A stretch of DNA of 64,000 bases from Cristatella mucedo (taxonomy: Eukaryota > Bryozoa > Phylactolaemata > Cristatellidae), in the NCBI GenBank assembly GCA_009760855.2, contig WPIO01000016.1:1941001-2005000 (forward strand). The letters are read 5' to 3'. The position numbers and the translations under genes are program-made. Every line of letters begins with the position of its first letter. The stretch's first letter is position 1. Below the pieces are notes generated by a model that did not search any database, had not been told where the DNA came from, and saw nothing but the letters and a program-made list of their open reading frames with translations. Shown piece by piece: positions 12,262 through 28,700 of the stretch.

Positions 12262-14454
12262 CTTTCGCTCTCTGACTCGACAAAAGACATGTACTTTTGC
12301 AGTTAAGGGTGTCTACAGCCTACAGTCATTTACTACAGATGATGTGTTTTTTAACGCCTGGGGTCAGATAGCACCAGCAGTTTCCAACTGCATCCAGAAG
12401 CCTGCTACAGCCAAATCTCACTGGCAACGGCATACTCAGCAATTTAAAATAGATAATGAGCCATCTAAATCAAATCAAGCAGTGCTGCAGTCTGTTCAGT
12501 TGCCTGTTCTGTCGCCAAGCCATCAGCTGTCTCGACGTGCAGGCTGTAATAGACAGAGCCCCACGGGAACACACAAACAGCTAATTTTACAAGCCAAGTA
12601 AAATCAATCGGTCTCGGGAGGGGAAACTTCACCTGACCTCGAGTTTGCTCGCAAGACTTGCATCCGCCTGTCATGCAGATGCACTGGCCTGACTCCGACA
12701 TTCAAGCCACCTAACCGACTTGTAAGCTTCCAACGAGGTCTGATCTCAACCTCACAAGTAAACAATCATACTCACCGTGCTATCCAGCGGTGCAAGGCTG
12801 TTTTCGGGTCGGGTCTGATACGACATCGGCTGCCACCTTGGCCCGTACTGGACCACCGCGGGCACCACGGTAATCAGACCAAATTCAAATTTGGAGCAAA
12901 CCCGGCAGAGCCGAACTCTCGATTCTCCACACACATACCGCGGCGGGCCACTGCTCTCGTGCTGCACGTACGCACCATCCAGGAGAAACCACACATGTTA
13001 GACTAGGCAGGCCATTCATACCGGAACGCTCGTGGGCAGCACGAAATCCGGCCGATCGTATCGGGACTGGTCAGCAATCGTTTCCTTAGGTCTGGCCGCG
13101 TCACAAAGTCTGCAGGATATGGCTCATCTCTTTCTCTTTGAATGCTCGAGCGTTCTTCGGGCGAGAGAGCGTTTCGACGAGCAAGCAACGAGTGAGCGAG
13201 CGACGAAAGAGCGACTACAACAAGGGCGGCGGCTGCAGGCGTCGTCTTTGCGCTGCAGGCGGTCGAAGAGGACAGAGTACAGCGCGCAAAAAAAAGCCGA
13301 TCTGCTGCAAAGTCTTCCGGGTGGATCCTACACCATCATGGCACTTTTTCAGAGGCATGAGCGCGTAGCGACGCATCAGCGCCAGCGGCCACGAGGCAAG
13401 CCAAGTCGGACCCTCCCCCCACAGCCAATACCACCGGCCGCACGCAAACGCCGACGCCTAAGCTACCGACCAGCGACCGACCGCCTAGGGTCGCAAAAAG
13501 TGCCGGATGCCTGTACTCACACGAATAGCGAGGAACTCTTATAAATATAAATGATGATAAGCGGCGAGCTGATGACAAGGCGGAGATACAACGATTCTCT
13601 TTTAAGTACGAGGTCGAGTGTTCGACCGGAACGGTTCCCCAGTCGTAACCACTGCCACAACGAGGCCCATTTCCGACACAAATAGAAAACCGCACCCAGG
13701 GCCCGCCTTACCGCTGCTCCGCCTTCTCAGCACCTTCCGCCGCCCTGGGCACGTGACGGCGGGTAAAGTCTGCCGTTGCTGAGGGGCTAGGATCGTCCAG
13801 GGCAACGCGGAGCTTCGAGCTTCGCTTGCGCCGACAGGATAAACGTCCTTCTCTGCAGGATGGTGTCGCGATCGCACGAGACCCCCTTCCCCCCCCCGCA
13901 CCGGTTCGGGCTGCGTCACAACAAGCAAGGACCTGCGGCTCACGGTTCGCCAACGGTAGCAACACGACGCTCGATATTCTGCATGCAATGCTAGCAAGAA
14001 CATCGTATCAGAAAGAGCACACAAACAAGAGACCTGCCTATGGCAGCCAATGCGGTGCGCGACTTCAAACGGACTCGCTAACAGACTTACAGCGACTCGA
14101 GCTCAGCAGCCTTAACCCCCGCAACTCACCGGCCGGTAGACCGACAGACCGCGATTTCGGTCAGGCCCGCGCATTATATAAGCCCAGATCGTGAGTTATA
14201 CAATGACCAGATCGTGAGTTATACAATAATCCTGTTCATACGCAATCGTAAGCCTCGTCCTATCGCGGCTATGTCATAAGCGGTTCACAGTTCACATTCG
14301 GTGGCAGTGCTCGGTAGTTCGTAATCGAGGCTCAGCTGTCACGCTCATGTGTCGAAAAATCGCGGAGCATTGCAAAGGCCACCTGCGGCTGGCATTTGTC
14401 TTCGGATGGCAGCCAACTTTCTAAAATGTAATACGGATGAAAACGACTAACCGG

Positions 14455-14605
14455 TTTCGGGAAAACCTAGCTTTACTCAGAAATTGGAAAGCCCGCCGCT
14501 CAAAATGTGCTCGGCCAGCATAACTACTGAAGCGTCAGGACGCAATCTGCTCGTCCTGTTGCAAAGCGACCAAAGTTCACAAGGCGACCACATCAATCGA
14601 CTCTG
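14455..14605 (+). mobile_element. Highly degenerate LINE-A fragment
   Basis: 'ACCTAGCTTTACTCAGAAAT' and 'TGGAAAGCCCGCCGCTCAAA' align with the segment coding PSVIQKLERLTFKIGSAS; no open frame remains. Confidence 0.5.
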
Positions 14606-15255
14606 CCTACTTTCAGCGACGTACCCTTGCAAAAACTCGGTCGCGATCGCTTAGACGAGGACTCCGCGGAGCCGAGCTGTTCCGCGCACTCGTGAAATTC
14701 GTCTCGACTTCCGTTGCTCTGACCTCTGCCTGCAGCTCCTCGCAGCTCTGCGTCGAGATTGGGTCGAGCTAGGGTAGCAAGCCACGTCGTCGGCCCTTGC
14801 GAGTTGCACGCGCGACCGCCGAAGGCGGAGGCGGTAATCCTTCCCGCGCGCCTCGCCCCGTTTCGTCAGACCGGGCCCGCAAAGTCAATGCATCGGTAAT
14901 CGAAGTACTCCGCGATCGAGGAAAGTCGACCCGCATTATTTTTACGCAGAATTCTGAGTGACTTTGTCCAGTGGATTACTGCTGCTGCCGCCGTAGCTCG
15001 CTAGATGTGGAGGTGCAGGCCACAGCGAGTCTCGAAAGAGTGCGGCTCTGGCCGGAAATATCGCGCGGACGTCTGACCAGTTGCTATCGGAGTTTCTGTA
15101 GCAGCAAGCCGGTGAAAAAATTTCCTAGTCTTGATTAGGGACCGGACCGACGACGGTAAATTGAGCGATTACTCATACGGGTCGACCTAATGCAACTTCA
15201 TTGGCCCCGATAGTCCGTGGCAGAGCGTTGTCGTCAGTACTTAAAAAAAATATAC

Positions 15256-15392
15256 TAGCTGATTTTGACAGCCTCTTTTTTATAGTGACAGAAGAGAGCC
15301 TTTACGGCTATCACCGCCGCTTGCAGCGGTGATAAAGAATCGCCCACGGTAGGATTCGAACCCGCGGCGACATCGGAAGCGAGGTCGTGGGG
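15256..15392 (-). mobile_element. SINE-1, 5' truncated
   Basis: Minus strand holds B-box GGGTTCGAATCC variant (CGGGTTCGAATCCTACC), a GGTGATAGCCGTAAAGGCTC body and the GAGGCTGTCAAAATCAGCTA end. Shares no LINE tail. Confidence 0.7.
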
Positions 15393-16857
<1,465 letters not shown>

Positions 16858-17455
16858 TGATAATATTAATAATAAGATACTTGTATAGCACCCTCAGAGA
16901 ACTAAATCTCTGTCTGAACCTTTTGTATACAGGAAGCGTCTCAATATGCTTAGTGATATAGCGTAAGTACGTACGGAGTTACGTAAGTTATACGTACGTA
17001 AGTTACGCTGTGCGTACTTACGTACGCACAGCGTAAGTACGCACATGCACACAAAAGAAAAGTTACGCATACCCAGCCAATGATGCGAGGAACGGGTTTC
17101 TCTTTTTATTTCGTCAGCTCAGGGGAGGATGTCCTGACGTCAGTCGGGAATGAGTTCCAGGCTTTGGGAGCAAACGAACTGTAGACGCTGTCTCCAGAGT
17201 ACCCGAGGTTGGTTTGAAGCTCAGCTACACGACTAGAATCAGAAGAGCAGGTACTACTATTCCCGGCCTCAGTTCGGATAGGTAGACACAGCGAGCGAGC
17301 GAGAGAATGGAGAGACCCTAGAAGTAAATGACAAGCTTTGAAGTCAATAAGTTACTTGATGGAGGGCCACTGCAGATTGGAGAGAAGTGGAAGTGATGCA
17401 ACTTCGACGCGCACTGCAGACCTAGCCCGGCTGCAGAGCTTTGATCTAACTATAT
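16858..17455 (-). mobile_element. Degenerate LINE-A 3' fragment with tail
   Basis: (TAA)n plus 'TAGCACCCTCAGAGAACTAA' at 16858-16920, then a C-terminal segment at 17100-17455 (GAGTTCCAGGCTTTGGGAGC). Between them lies a TACGTA-rich palindromic stretch that is not part of the family. Confidence 0.65.
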
Positions 17456-18990
17456 GTAATAATAATGGTAATAATACACTTGATAAAGCGCCCTGAGAGA
17501 ACTTAATCTCTCTCTAGGCACTTTACATTTGCTGCAAAGGAAGCTCGATCGCACGCAACGACAACTACTCTCCAACTGCCGACTATGGCACATCTTTTTC
17601 AGCGGTCCTGAACTGCTACTTCTATGCTACTCACTACCTCAACTGCTCTCCTGACTCTGCTATGCTTCCCACTTTCTCTTTGTTGCGTGAGACGAAGTCT
17701 GTTGGCTACCGAATGCGTACCGAAAGCCGCTTAGGCTGTGAGTGCGCTATACAAAACTCTCCTGCGTTACACCCACATGGTCTTTATAACTTTGTGGAGT
17801 TACTGACGGAGATACATTACATTACATGGTTAGTGGTAGCATGCTCAATAAACAACATGAATAACATGGTTAGGGGTGACATACACAGGGTCAGCATGCA
17901 AGTGTGGTTAGTGGCAGCATGCAGTGTCAGCACGCATAAGCACATAAAGAACGAATCACAGGGACCCACTAAATGCTGTCCTAAATGGGTGCGTTTTTAA
18001 GTTCTTTTTAAATGTGGTCAAGTCAGAGGGTGTTGCAACGAAAGTTGGGAGTGAGTTCTAGGCTTTTGGAGCATACCAACTACATGCACGGTCTCCAAAG
18101 GATTTGAGGTTTGTATGAGGTATAGGTAAACTATTAGATTCCTGAAAGTGAGTGGTACTATGCTTAGCCTAGTGAAAGAGTAGTTCTGACCGGTAGGCTG
18201 GAGCCAGAGAATGAAGGGACCTAAATGCGAGTGACAAAACCTTGAAGTTGATGCGTGGCTAACCTTGAAGTTGATGCGTTGCTTGACTGGTAGCCAGTGC
18301 AGGTCGGCGATAAGTGGTGGGATGTGGCAACTGCGACGCTCACGACAGACAAGCCTAGCTGCAGAGTGCTGCAAGCGCCTGATTGCACATGCCGATAGAC
18401 TAGCAAGCAGTGAGTTACAGAAGTCAAGACGGGATGTCACGAATGCATAAACCAATTTAGATGTGGTATCCCTGTCTAAACGAGCCCGAATTTTAGCAAT
18501 GTTATGTAGCTGAAAGAAGGCAGACTTGACTGTACAGCTGATGTGGTCGTGTGATGAAAGGTCACTTTGGAACACGACACCTTGATTTCGTGCAGATTCA
18601 ACAGGAGATACGCTGGCAGAGCCGATTTTGAGCGTTAACAATTTCAATTTCTGAATCACACTTGGTTTTCCCATAACTAGTAAGTTTGTTTCATCATCCT
18701 TTAATTTAAGAGAATTTGCTGCCATCCATGTGTGGATGTCATCAATACATGCAGCAAGGAAGTTGAGAGAATTTGAGGTGCTCGAAGGCTGAGAGGAATC
18801 AAAGCAAAGGTACAACTGAGTGTCATCCGCATAGAAGTGAAAGCCTAGATTGTGCTAGGCAATCACATCGGCAAGAAGAACAGTTTATACCGTGAAAAGA
18901 ACACGGCCAAGGAAGGAGGCCTGAGGTATCCCATTTTTCAGAAGTGCCTTGGATAGCGCCTTAATGCACAGACCGGTAGAACTGCAAATA
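17456..18990 (-). mobile_element. LINE-A 3' half, minus strand, carrying a LINE-B insert
   Basis: Tail at 17456-17556, interrupted by LINE-B, then 3'UTR and coding up to 18905, with 265 open codons at 18018-18815 (NLLVMGKPSVIQK, HNIAKIRARLDRD). A 19-bp tandem duplication near 18238-18280 (TTGAAGTTGATGCG) breaks the end. Confidence 0.85.
17556..17827 (+). mobile_element. LINE-B 3' end
   Basis: Starts at CGCAACGACAACTACTCTCC and matches the 27.3 kb LINE-B closely through MLPTFSLLRETKS to GGAGATACATTACATTAC, the ACATT tail. It lies between LINE-A tail and LINE-A 3'UTR. Confidence 0.85.
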
Positions 18991-19300
18991 GTGAGCCACC
19001 TAAGTCAACACAAGATTTCAAAAATGCGTAGGCCAAATTGGATCGTTGTCTCGAAGCAAGCCCAAATCTGTTCCATACCACTTAGCTGAACGTGCTCAAA
19101 CTTAAGTGTATAGCCGACGCGGTCATCTCGTGAGAGGTCGCTTTGGAACCGGACACCCAGATTCCGTGCAGATGCAGCAGGAGATATGCTTTTAGAGCCC
19201 ATTTTGAGTTTTAGGCTTTCTAATTTTTGGGAAACACTACAAATCAATGTGTTCAATTTTAGTAAGTTTGAAGCAAGTATGCGAGAGCGTCTTACTCGCA
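18985..19300 (-). mobile_element. Divergent LINE-A RT fragment
   Basis: On minus it encodes a variant of SVSQKLESLKLKMGSKSISP and ARNLGVRFQSDLSRDD, the segment after motif C of LINE-A. Frame is lost on both sides. Confidence 0.7.
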
Positions 19301-19689
19301 GAGTGCCACGCAAGGCGCCACGCCACGCGTCTTCTTGATCAGGCTGAATTTCTAGAGATAGGGTGACGAGGATTTAAACCTGGAGTGCTATATCGGCTAG
19401 ATTCGTGGTCAACTGTGCTTCGAAGAGCTGTGTGAATTGTCTGGCGCTGTACACTTGCTCCCCTCTGTGGCCGTCGAATGAGCGTTTAGGCGCTAACGAC
19501 ATAGACTTTATATATTCATGCATGAGCCCGCCTTGTTTCTCTCATGCTCAGCTCAGCTACCGTATATTCTGTTTGTATACCTGCTTATGTCGAAGCAGCC
19601 TGCATGCGACTCGCTAGCTTCGATGCTGCAGCGTCACCGGCGTTTGCCTTGCGTCGGCAAAAGACTAGCTCTGCGTCCCATGTTCTCTG

Positions 19690-20460
19690 TTCTCTCATGC
19701 GTCTCATGCCTCCCGTCACCGAGCGCTACAAGCGTTTCTTGTTCGTTGCAGAATTCTCTTGCGGAAACCGACGTTTTTGCGAGCATCGTATGCGAAAACC
19801 GATACAGCTAAGACTGCGTTTAAAGAATGTCTGGCGCTTTCTTTACCGTAGCGCGTAAGAAATAAAGTGCTTATCGACATCTAACCGAGCTGGCTTGGTC
19901 CAGCGGTTAAGGTGCTCGCCCCGACCAAGGTCTGGCTGAGGTCGCGGGCTCGAGCCCCGAGGCATATGTGAAGCGCCTGAATATAGATCAAGTTCTCTTG
20001 GGGCGCTATATAAATGAATTATATATTTTAACGCCTGGGGCTGTTGGGCCTGTCAGGCCGGCGGAGGAGTTAGACACGCCGGCGGCTAGTCACCTGCTTT
20101 TAAGTTACATACCTATTATCGCTTCGTTATCGTAGTTCACCTGCATCCCTATATGTTATTGCTGTTGCGAGAATTTCGTGAATTATGCATTGACGGAAGA
20201 AAAGCGTCCCGGAGCCGCCGCGGAGGCTGCGAGCTGAGGAGCCGGCGCCGCTCGTTCGGCGGGAGCTGCGAGCTGATTGGTGACCCGCTCGTTTGGTCTT
20301 GCCTAGCATCGCCTCCAACCGCTCACCGCGCTCTCCTTCAAGCGTTACTGTCAATCTCTCTAACTTAGTGGCCATCAAGCCTGCTATAACTTTGGCTGCC
20401 CAACTTGACGGTTGTCTTTGGATTCTCGCTCAATGTGCAATAAACCCCTATTGTGGCTAA
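19690..20460 (+). mobile_element. LINE-A 5' end, interrupted by a SINE-2
   Basis: The block from CGAGCGCTACAAGCG to CAATGTGCAATAAACCCC matches the 5'UTR and first codons of LINE-A copies at 60.9-61.3 kb and 29.2-29.6 kb (reverse complement) and 10.1 kb. It stops just inside the endonuclease start. A SINE-2 sits at 19886-20028. Confidence 0.75.
19886..20028 (+). mobile_element. SINE-2, tRNA-headed with LINE-A-like tail
   Basis: The head has an A-box-like TGGTCCAGCGGTTAAGG and a B-box GGGCTCGAGCCCC. The tail GAAGCGCCTGAATATAGAT and TTGGGGCGCTATATAAATGA parallels the LINE-A tail. TAAC flanks both ends (19882-19885 and 20029-20032), splitting the LINE-A 5'UTR. Confidence 0.8.
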
Positions 20461-23227
<2,767 letters not shown>

Positions 23228-23320
23228 CAGAAATGTGAAGCGCCTAGAAAGAGATTGAATTCTCAGAGGGTGCTCTAACAAATGTATTAATAATAAAAAT
23301 AATAATATTATTATTATGAA
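23228..23320 (+). repeat. LINE-A tail
   Basis: GTGAAGCGCCTAGAAAGAGA followed by AGAGGGTGCTCTAACAAATG and (AAT)n/(ATT)n. Confidence 0.7.
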
Positions 23321-23514
23321 CCTTAGCGGCTTCCATCCAGATTTCTGCAGACGATAACGAATCGCTCGCTACAACGACTCAAAGGGGCCGCCGCCCGGGT
23401 CTTGGAACACGGCCGCCTTATCGCCCGGCTACGACCAGGTGACGCTGCTAGTCGCCGCCGCCATCTTATCTATCAGCCGCCCAGTGTCGGCTAGTCGTAC
23501 AGGCTGCAGCCGAT

Positions 23515-23680
23515 TAAACTTCGCATGTCACCTCTAACCACGTTATGCTTGTTGTCATTGAGCACGCTACCACTGACCATTCGATCGCGCCTCATTTGCA
23601 GCAACTGTGAAGTGCCTAGAAAGAGATTGAGTTCTGTAATGACACTATATCAACAAATTTGTTATTATTATTAAACTCTC
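23515..23680 (+). repeat. LINE-A 3'UTR and tail
   Basis: CACCTCTAACCACGTTATGC, a stretch also in the 59.7 kb copy, then TGAAGTGCCTAGAAAGAGAT and (ATT)n. Confidence 0.7.
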
Positions 23681-23784
23681 TCGTCGGCTTCGGTCCGATG
23701 CGTAGAGAATGGATTTGCCTCCCCTTTTCATTCGGTGCAGAGTTTCGATGCCTTCGCATAAGTTCGGCAATTGTTAGAATTCAG

Positions 23785-23819
<35 letters not shown>

Positions 23820-23938
23820 GCGTCGATTGCGAGCAGTACGGCGAACCTCACGCTCGTGACCGCTTCGCCGGAACTCGAATATGGACGGCGCGCGAAGCGG
23901 TGCTGCTCCTCCGTCTGCTACCAGCTCCTCTCGACGCG

Positions 23939-24095
23939 CCGAGCTGGTTTGGCCCAGCGGTCAAGGCGTTCGCCCCGACCCCGAGGTCTAGCCGAGGTCG
24001 TGGGCTCGAGCCCCGCGTCATATGCGAAGCGCCTGAGTAGAGACTGATGTCTCTTAGGGTGCCGCGCAAATGAGTTCTACTTTTTTTTTAATATA
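23939..24095 (+). mobile_element. SINE-2 copy
   Basis: GAGCTGGTTTGGCCCAGCGG, the GGGCTCGAGCCCC B-box and a GAAGCGCCTGAGTAGAGACT tail, then T-rich sequence. The closest relative in the window is the 19.9 kb copy. Confidence 0.8.
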
Positions 24096-24329
24096 GGGAG
24101 ACTTGGCGAGGGTACACCCGCCGTCGGGCGGCGTCGGTCGACATCACGTGGGCTTCAATTCGCTTCCGGCCACCGCGTAGCGGGCGGCGCTCGATCGTCT
24201 GCCGCGACGCGAGCTCTGCGGTGCTGCTCTTCCAACGCCGCCGCTGACGCTTAGCGAATTCGATTGTCCGAAGCGGCGTGCTCCGACTGCAGCGAATGTG
24301 ACGCCGAAACGGCCGATCGAAAAGCAGAC

Positions 24330-24369
<40 letters not shown>

Positions 24370-24370
24370 G

Positions 24371-24441
<71 letters not shown>

Positions 24442-25169
24442 ACAGACGCCAGCCTGTTGGCTTCGCGACCACCGCTAAGATGACGAACCGCCTGCCGACC
24501 CACTGGCGTCGCATTCCGACGTGTACCCTTATTCTCGAACGGGCCACCAATTTACCGAGAGCGCTAACAATGCGTCGTCGAGAGTTGCCTAGGCGGAGCT
24601 CAGTCGGAGCCTGCGTCTCTCCGCGCCTCCGCGTTGCGACCGCTCGGGCGTCCTTCAGGTTTGGTCCGCGCATGCCCGCACGACGCTTCCGCCCGGCACC
24701 TCGTTAAGCCCCGCGGGCTGCGATCGTCGCCGGAGGGAGGGTGGGGTGTGGCTGGCGCCGTTACTCGCCAGCCGGGCGACCGAGTCCGCCGCGCTTTCTC
24801 ACGTCTTCTCGCGCTTTCTCGCTTTCTCTCTCGCGCTTTCTTCCGTTCGCTTTCCCTCCGCGAAGGCGCACGGACGGATCCGCTGACGTACGGTCGGTTG
24901 ACGCCTCGGGGCCTCTGTCACCTAGAGGCAGATGTTCAATTACTAAAGGCAGCGACTAATTCACTCGCCGAACGGCGGAGCAACGTCGGTGAACCAAGGT
25001 CTCCAACTTCGTGCACGGTTTTCTGTTCGCGTATAGTCGCGCGCGTCGAGCCGCGAACCATTGGCTGATGGTAACTTACAGTGGTTCCCAGTGTTTCGGA
25101 GATGAACCCTCACGAATTGGCTGTCCGCTGTGCCACTTTCGTGAGACTGCTTTACTAGGGCGCCTCTGC
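24096..25169. other. Intergenic, no gene recognised
   Basis: GC-rich sequence around a (GA)n; open frames there are driven by the repeat. Confidence 0.5.
24334..24438. repeat. (GA)n with two interruptions
   Basis: GA run broken by GTGAGAGCGA near 24366. Confidence 0.95.
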
Positions 25170-25400
25170 TTATATATGTATGTATATATATATATATATA
25201 TATACATATATATTTATATTTATATTTATATTTATATTTATTTATTTACGTGTGTACATTTATTTGTAGATATAAATGTGTGTGTTTATGCATGTATATA
25301 ATGTACGCATACATATATACATATATATATATATGTGTATATATATATATATATATGTATGTATATACATTACGTATATATTACAATATATATACGTCGG
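25170..25400. repeat. AT-rich simple repeat block
   Basis: (TA)n, TATTTATATT units and TATACATATA stretches immediately before a SINE-1. Confidence 0.85.
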
Positions 25401-25508
25401 TGAGCGGTTACGGCATCCTAGGTAAAGCGATTGCTTATCGCGACCTGTGTCCCGAGATCCAAGGTTCAAATCCTGCGGTGGGCGATCCTTTATTGCCGTT
25501 GCAATAAT
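25397..25508 (+). mobile_element. SINE-1, 3' truncated
   Basis: GTGAGCGGTTACGGCATCCT, TAGGTAAAGCGATTGC and AGGTTCAAATCCTGCGG, then GGGCGATCCTTTATTGCCG; stops before the GGCTGTTAAATCAGC end. Confidence 0.65.
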
Positions 25509-25534
25509 AATATTAATGTTAATAAATATTAATT

Positions 25535-25707
25535 AATGGTGAGCCATGATGGCTCATTAGGTAGGTTGGTTGGTTTTCACGACCTCGGCCTGAGGTCGTG
25601 GGTTCGAATCCTATGGTGGATGATCACAACTGCCAACGGCGGTGATAGCCGTAAAGGCTCCTCTGTCGCTATACAAAAAGTGGCTGTTGAATCAGCTTGA
25701 ATTTTTT
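25535..25707 (+). mobile_element. SINE-1, nearly full length
   Basis: Starts GGTGAGCCATGATGGCTCAT, A-box-like TGGCTCATTAGGTAGG, B-box GGGTTCGAATCC, body GGTGATAGCCGTAAAGGCTC, end GTGGCTGTTGAATCAGCTT. It directly abuts a LINE-A tail. Confidence 0.8.
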
Positions 25708-28700
25708 AAATAATAATACATTTGATATAGCGCCCTCGGAGAACTCAATCTCTTTCTAAGCACTTTACATTTGCTGCAAAGGAAGCACGATCGATTGGTT
25801 AGTGGTAGCATGCTCAATAAACAATAAGGAAAACGTGGTTAGGGGTAAATGCACAGGATCAGCATGCATGCAAATATGGCGGATATCTTCAGAATGTAGT
25901 GCACGCATAAGCACATACAGGAAGAACCACATGGACCCACTAAATGCTGTCATAAGTAGACGTGTTTTTAGTTTCTTTTTAAATGTGGTCAAGTCAGGAG
26001 ATGTCGTGACGCATTGTTTGAATGAGTTCCAGGCTTTTGGAGCGTACGAACTTAAGGCACGGTCTCCAAAGGATTTGAGGTTTGTACGATGTATAGGTAA
26101 ACAATTAGATTCAAAACAAGCAAGTGGTGCGATGTTTAGCCTGGTTAGGAAGTAGAGCTGATAGGTGGGCTGGAGCCAAAGAATGACGGGACCTAAAGGT
26201 GAGTGACCGAATCTTGAAGTCGATGTGTTGCTTGACTGGGAGCCCATGCAGGTCGGCGAGAAGTGGCGTGATGTGGCAATCGACGCTCACGACAGACAAG
26301 CCTAGCTGTAGAGTGCTGCAAGCGCCTGATTGCACATGCCGATAGACTAGCAAGCAGTGAGTTACAGAAGTCAAGACGGGATGTCACGAATGCATAAACC
26401 AATTTAGATGTGGTATCCCTGTCTAAACGAGCCCGAATTTTAGCAATGTTATGTAGCTGAAAGAAGGCAGACTTGACTGTACAGCTGATGTGGTCGTCTA
26501 ATGAAATATCACTTTGGAACAGAACACCTAGATTTCGTGCAGATTCAAAAGGAGATATGCTGGCAGAGCCGATTTTGAGCGTTAACCATTCCAATTTCTG
26601 AATCAAACTTGGCTTGCTCATAAGTAGTAAGTTTGTTTTATCATCATTCAATTTAAGAAAGTTTTCTGCCATCCATTCGTGGATGTCATCAATACACGCA
26701 GCAAAGGGAGTTAACAGAATTCGACGTGCTAGAAGGCTGGGAGGGATGAAAGCAGATGTACAACTAAGTGTCATCTGCATAGAAAAAACCTAGATTGTGC
26801 CTAAGAATCACATCGGCAAGAGGGAGAGTATAAACCGTGAAAAGAATGGGACCGAGCACGGAGACCTGAGGTACCCCATATTTCAGAGGTTCCTCAGATG
26901 ATCTTTGTCCATTCACATCAATACTCTGGAGTCTCTCACTGAAAGCTATTATGCCACTACAGCGGACTATGAATATGGCTGCAAGGCTGGTCTTCAAGTC
27001 CCAGCGGTTTGAGCACGTGTCACCTTTGCTGAAAGAGCTAGTATGGTTGCCGGTTGAGCAAAGGATACAGAGCAAAGTTCTTACGCTGACCCACAAGGCC
27101 GGCCACGGCTTGGCTCCTTCGTACCTAGCTGAACTGCTGCATCAGTTTCAGCCTGTTCGCGCCCTCAGGTCCTGTGTGGACAATAAATTAGCTGTCCCAT
27201 TCCTCCGCTTAAAGACAGTCGGCGACAGAAGCTTTAGCTCTGCAGGTCCTAGACTGTGGAACTCGCTTCCACAATTCTTACGCAACGACAACTACTCTCC
27301 AACTGCCGACTATGGCACATCTTTTTCAGCGGTCCTGAACTGCTACTTCTATGCTACTCACTACCTCAACTGCTCTCCTGACTCTGCTATGCTTCCCACT
27401 TTCTCTTTGTTGCGTGAGACGAAGTTTGTTGGCTACCGAATGCGTTCCGAAAGCCGCTTAGGCTGTGAGTGCGCTATACAAAACTCTCCTGCGTAACACC
27501 CACATGGTCTTTATGACTTTGTGGAGTTACTGACGGAGATACATGACATGACATGACATGAGATAGGACCTGAACCGCTGCGATGCAGTGCATGTGATGC
27601 CCAGGCGAGATGAGAGGCGCTCAAGAAGGACTTGTTGATCAGTAGTATCAAGGCTGCTGAAAGATCAAGCAAAATAAGCAGAGAGACTCTACTTAAGTCT
27701 GCATTCCTAAGTAGGTCGTTATACACTTTAGTGTTGCTTTCTTGAATAGTAGCCTGACTATAGCCTTTTTTGAAAGGTGCTGAGACAAGACGAGAGGCTA
27801 ATGACACATCTATGATGTTATGAATCGCAGCAGATGCAATGCATCGTAGAAGCATGACAGTGGGAACAGGGTCCAGAGGACTAGTTATCTTCTTTGATTG
27901 GGGTATGACTTCAGGACTAGGTCGCTACTCGTTACTGGCCTCCTTGAACGAAGACATCGGGGGTTCTTCGTGGAATTGAGGAACAGGATTCCGGGGGGGG
28001 GGGTTGCTGCCACTCTAGTGGTGGGCTCCTCAATCTTGTCTATCTTGTTGACAAAGAAGCTAGAGAAGCTACATCATCACAGAGATCATCGGGTAAGGAG
28101 CAAACCTGGGAGTGGTTGAGGAGATGGTTGATCGTAGACATCAGCATTTTTGGATGATGAATCTACGTTCAACAATGGTTTTTTAGAAGCCAGACTTGGC
28201 TTTTGCAAGGATTGATTAGTGCAATTTACAGTAGCCCCAGTATGCCTGTCGATTGACAGTCAATCCTGATCTTGTGTATGCCTTTTCAAGCTTTAGATTA
28301 GTGACCTAGCTAGTTTAATGTCTGTGGTAAACAATAGGCCGTCTGGGCGAGGGCGCCTATTCAGAGCTGCAAACTCTTCGAGCATGTCGGCTAGTGTCGT
28401 GTTGTAGCCATCTACCAATGATGACAGATCGGAGGGGGATTGAGCCGCAGAGGTGAAGCAGATAGTCTCGCACAGACAGCACCGACGTCAATAATCTTGA
28501 AGTTAGGCGACTCACAGGTGATTTTACATGAGGAGGAGGAGGGCACACACATTGTAGACCGAATGAGATCTGCATGTGGTCAGATAAGCAGGATTTGGTA
28601 ATAATTGGTGATGACAAAGTGCGGTTTTATGAGAAAATTTGTTTGAGTGTGTGACACTTGATGTGAGTAGGGCCACGCACATGAGCCACAAGAGACAATG

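Larger units (their letters stand above)
11419..15255. other. Intergenic, no gene recognised with confidence
   Basis: Contains (TC)n at 12164-12260, a weak exon-like minus-strand stretch (12770-12960) and one ancient LINE-A fragment. GC rises after 13 kb. Confidence 0.5.

Noticed and set aside
25555-25640. Functional tRNA genes at GGGTTCGAATCC sites
   Set aside because: These are SINE-1 heads: no complete cloverleaf was visible, and each is followed by the same SINE body.
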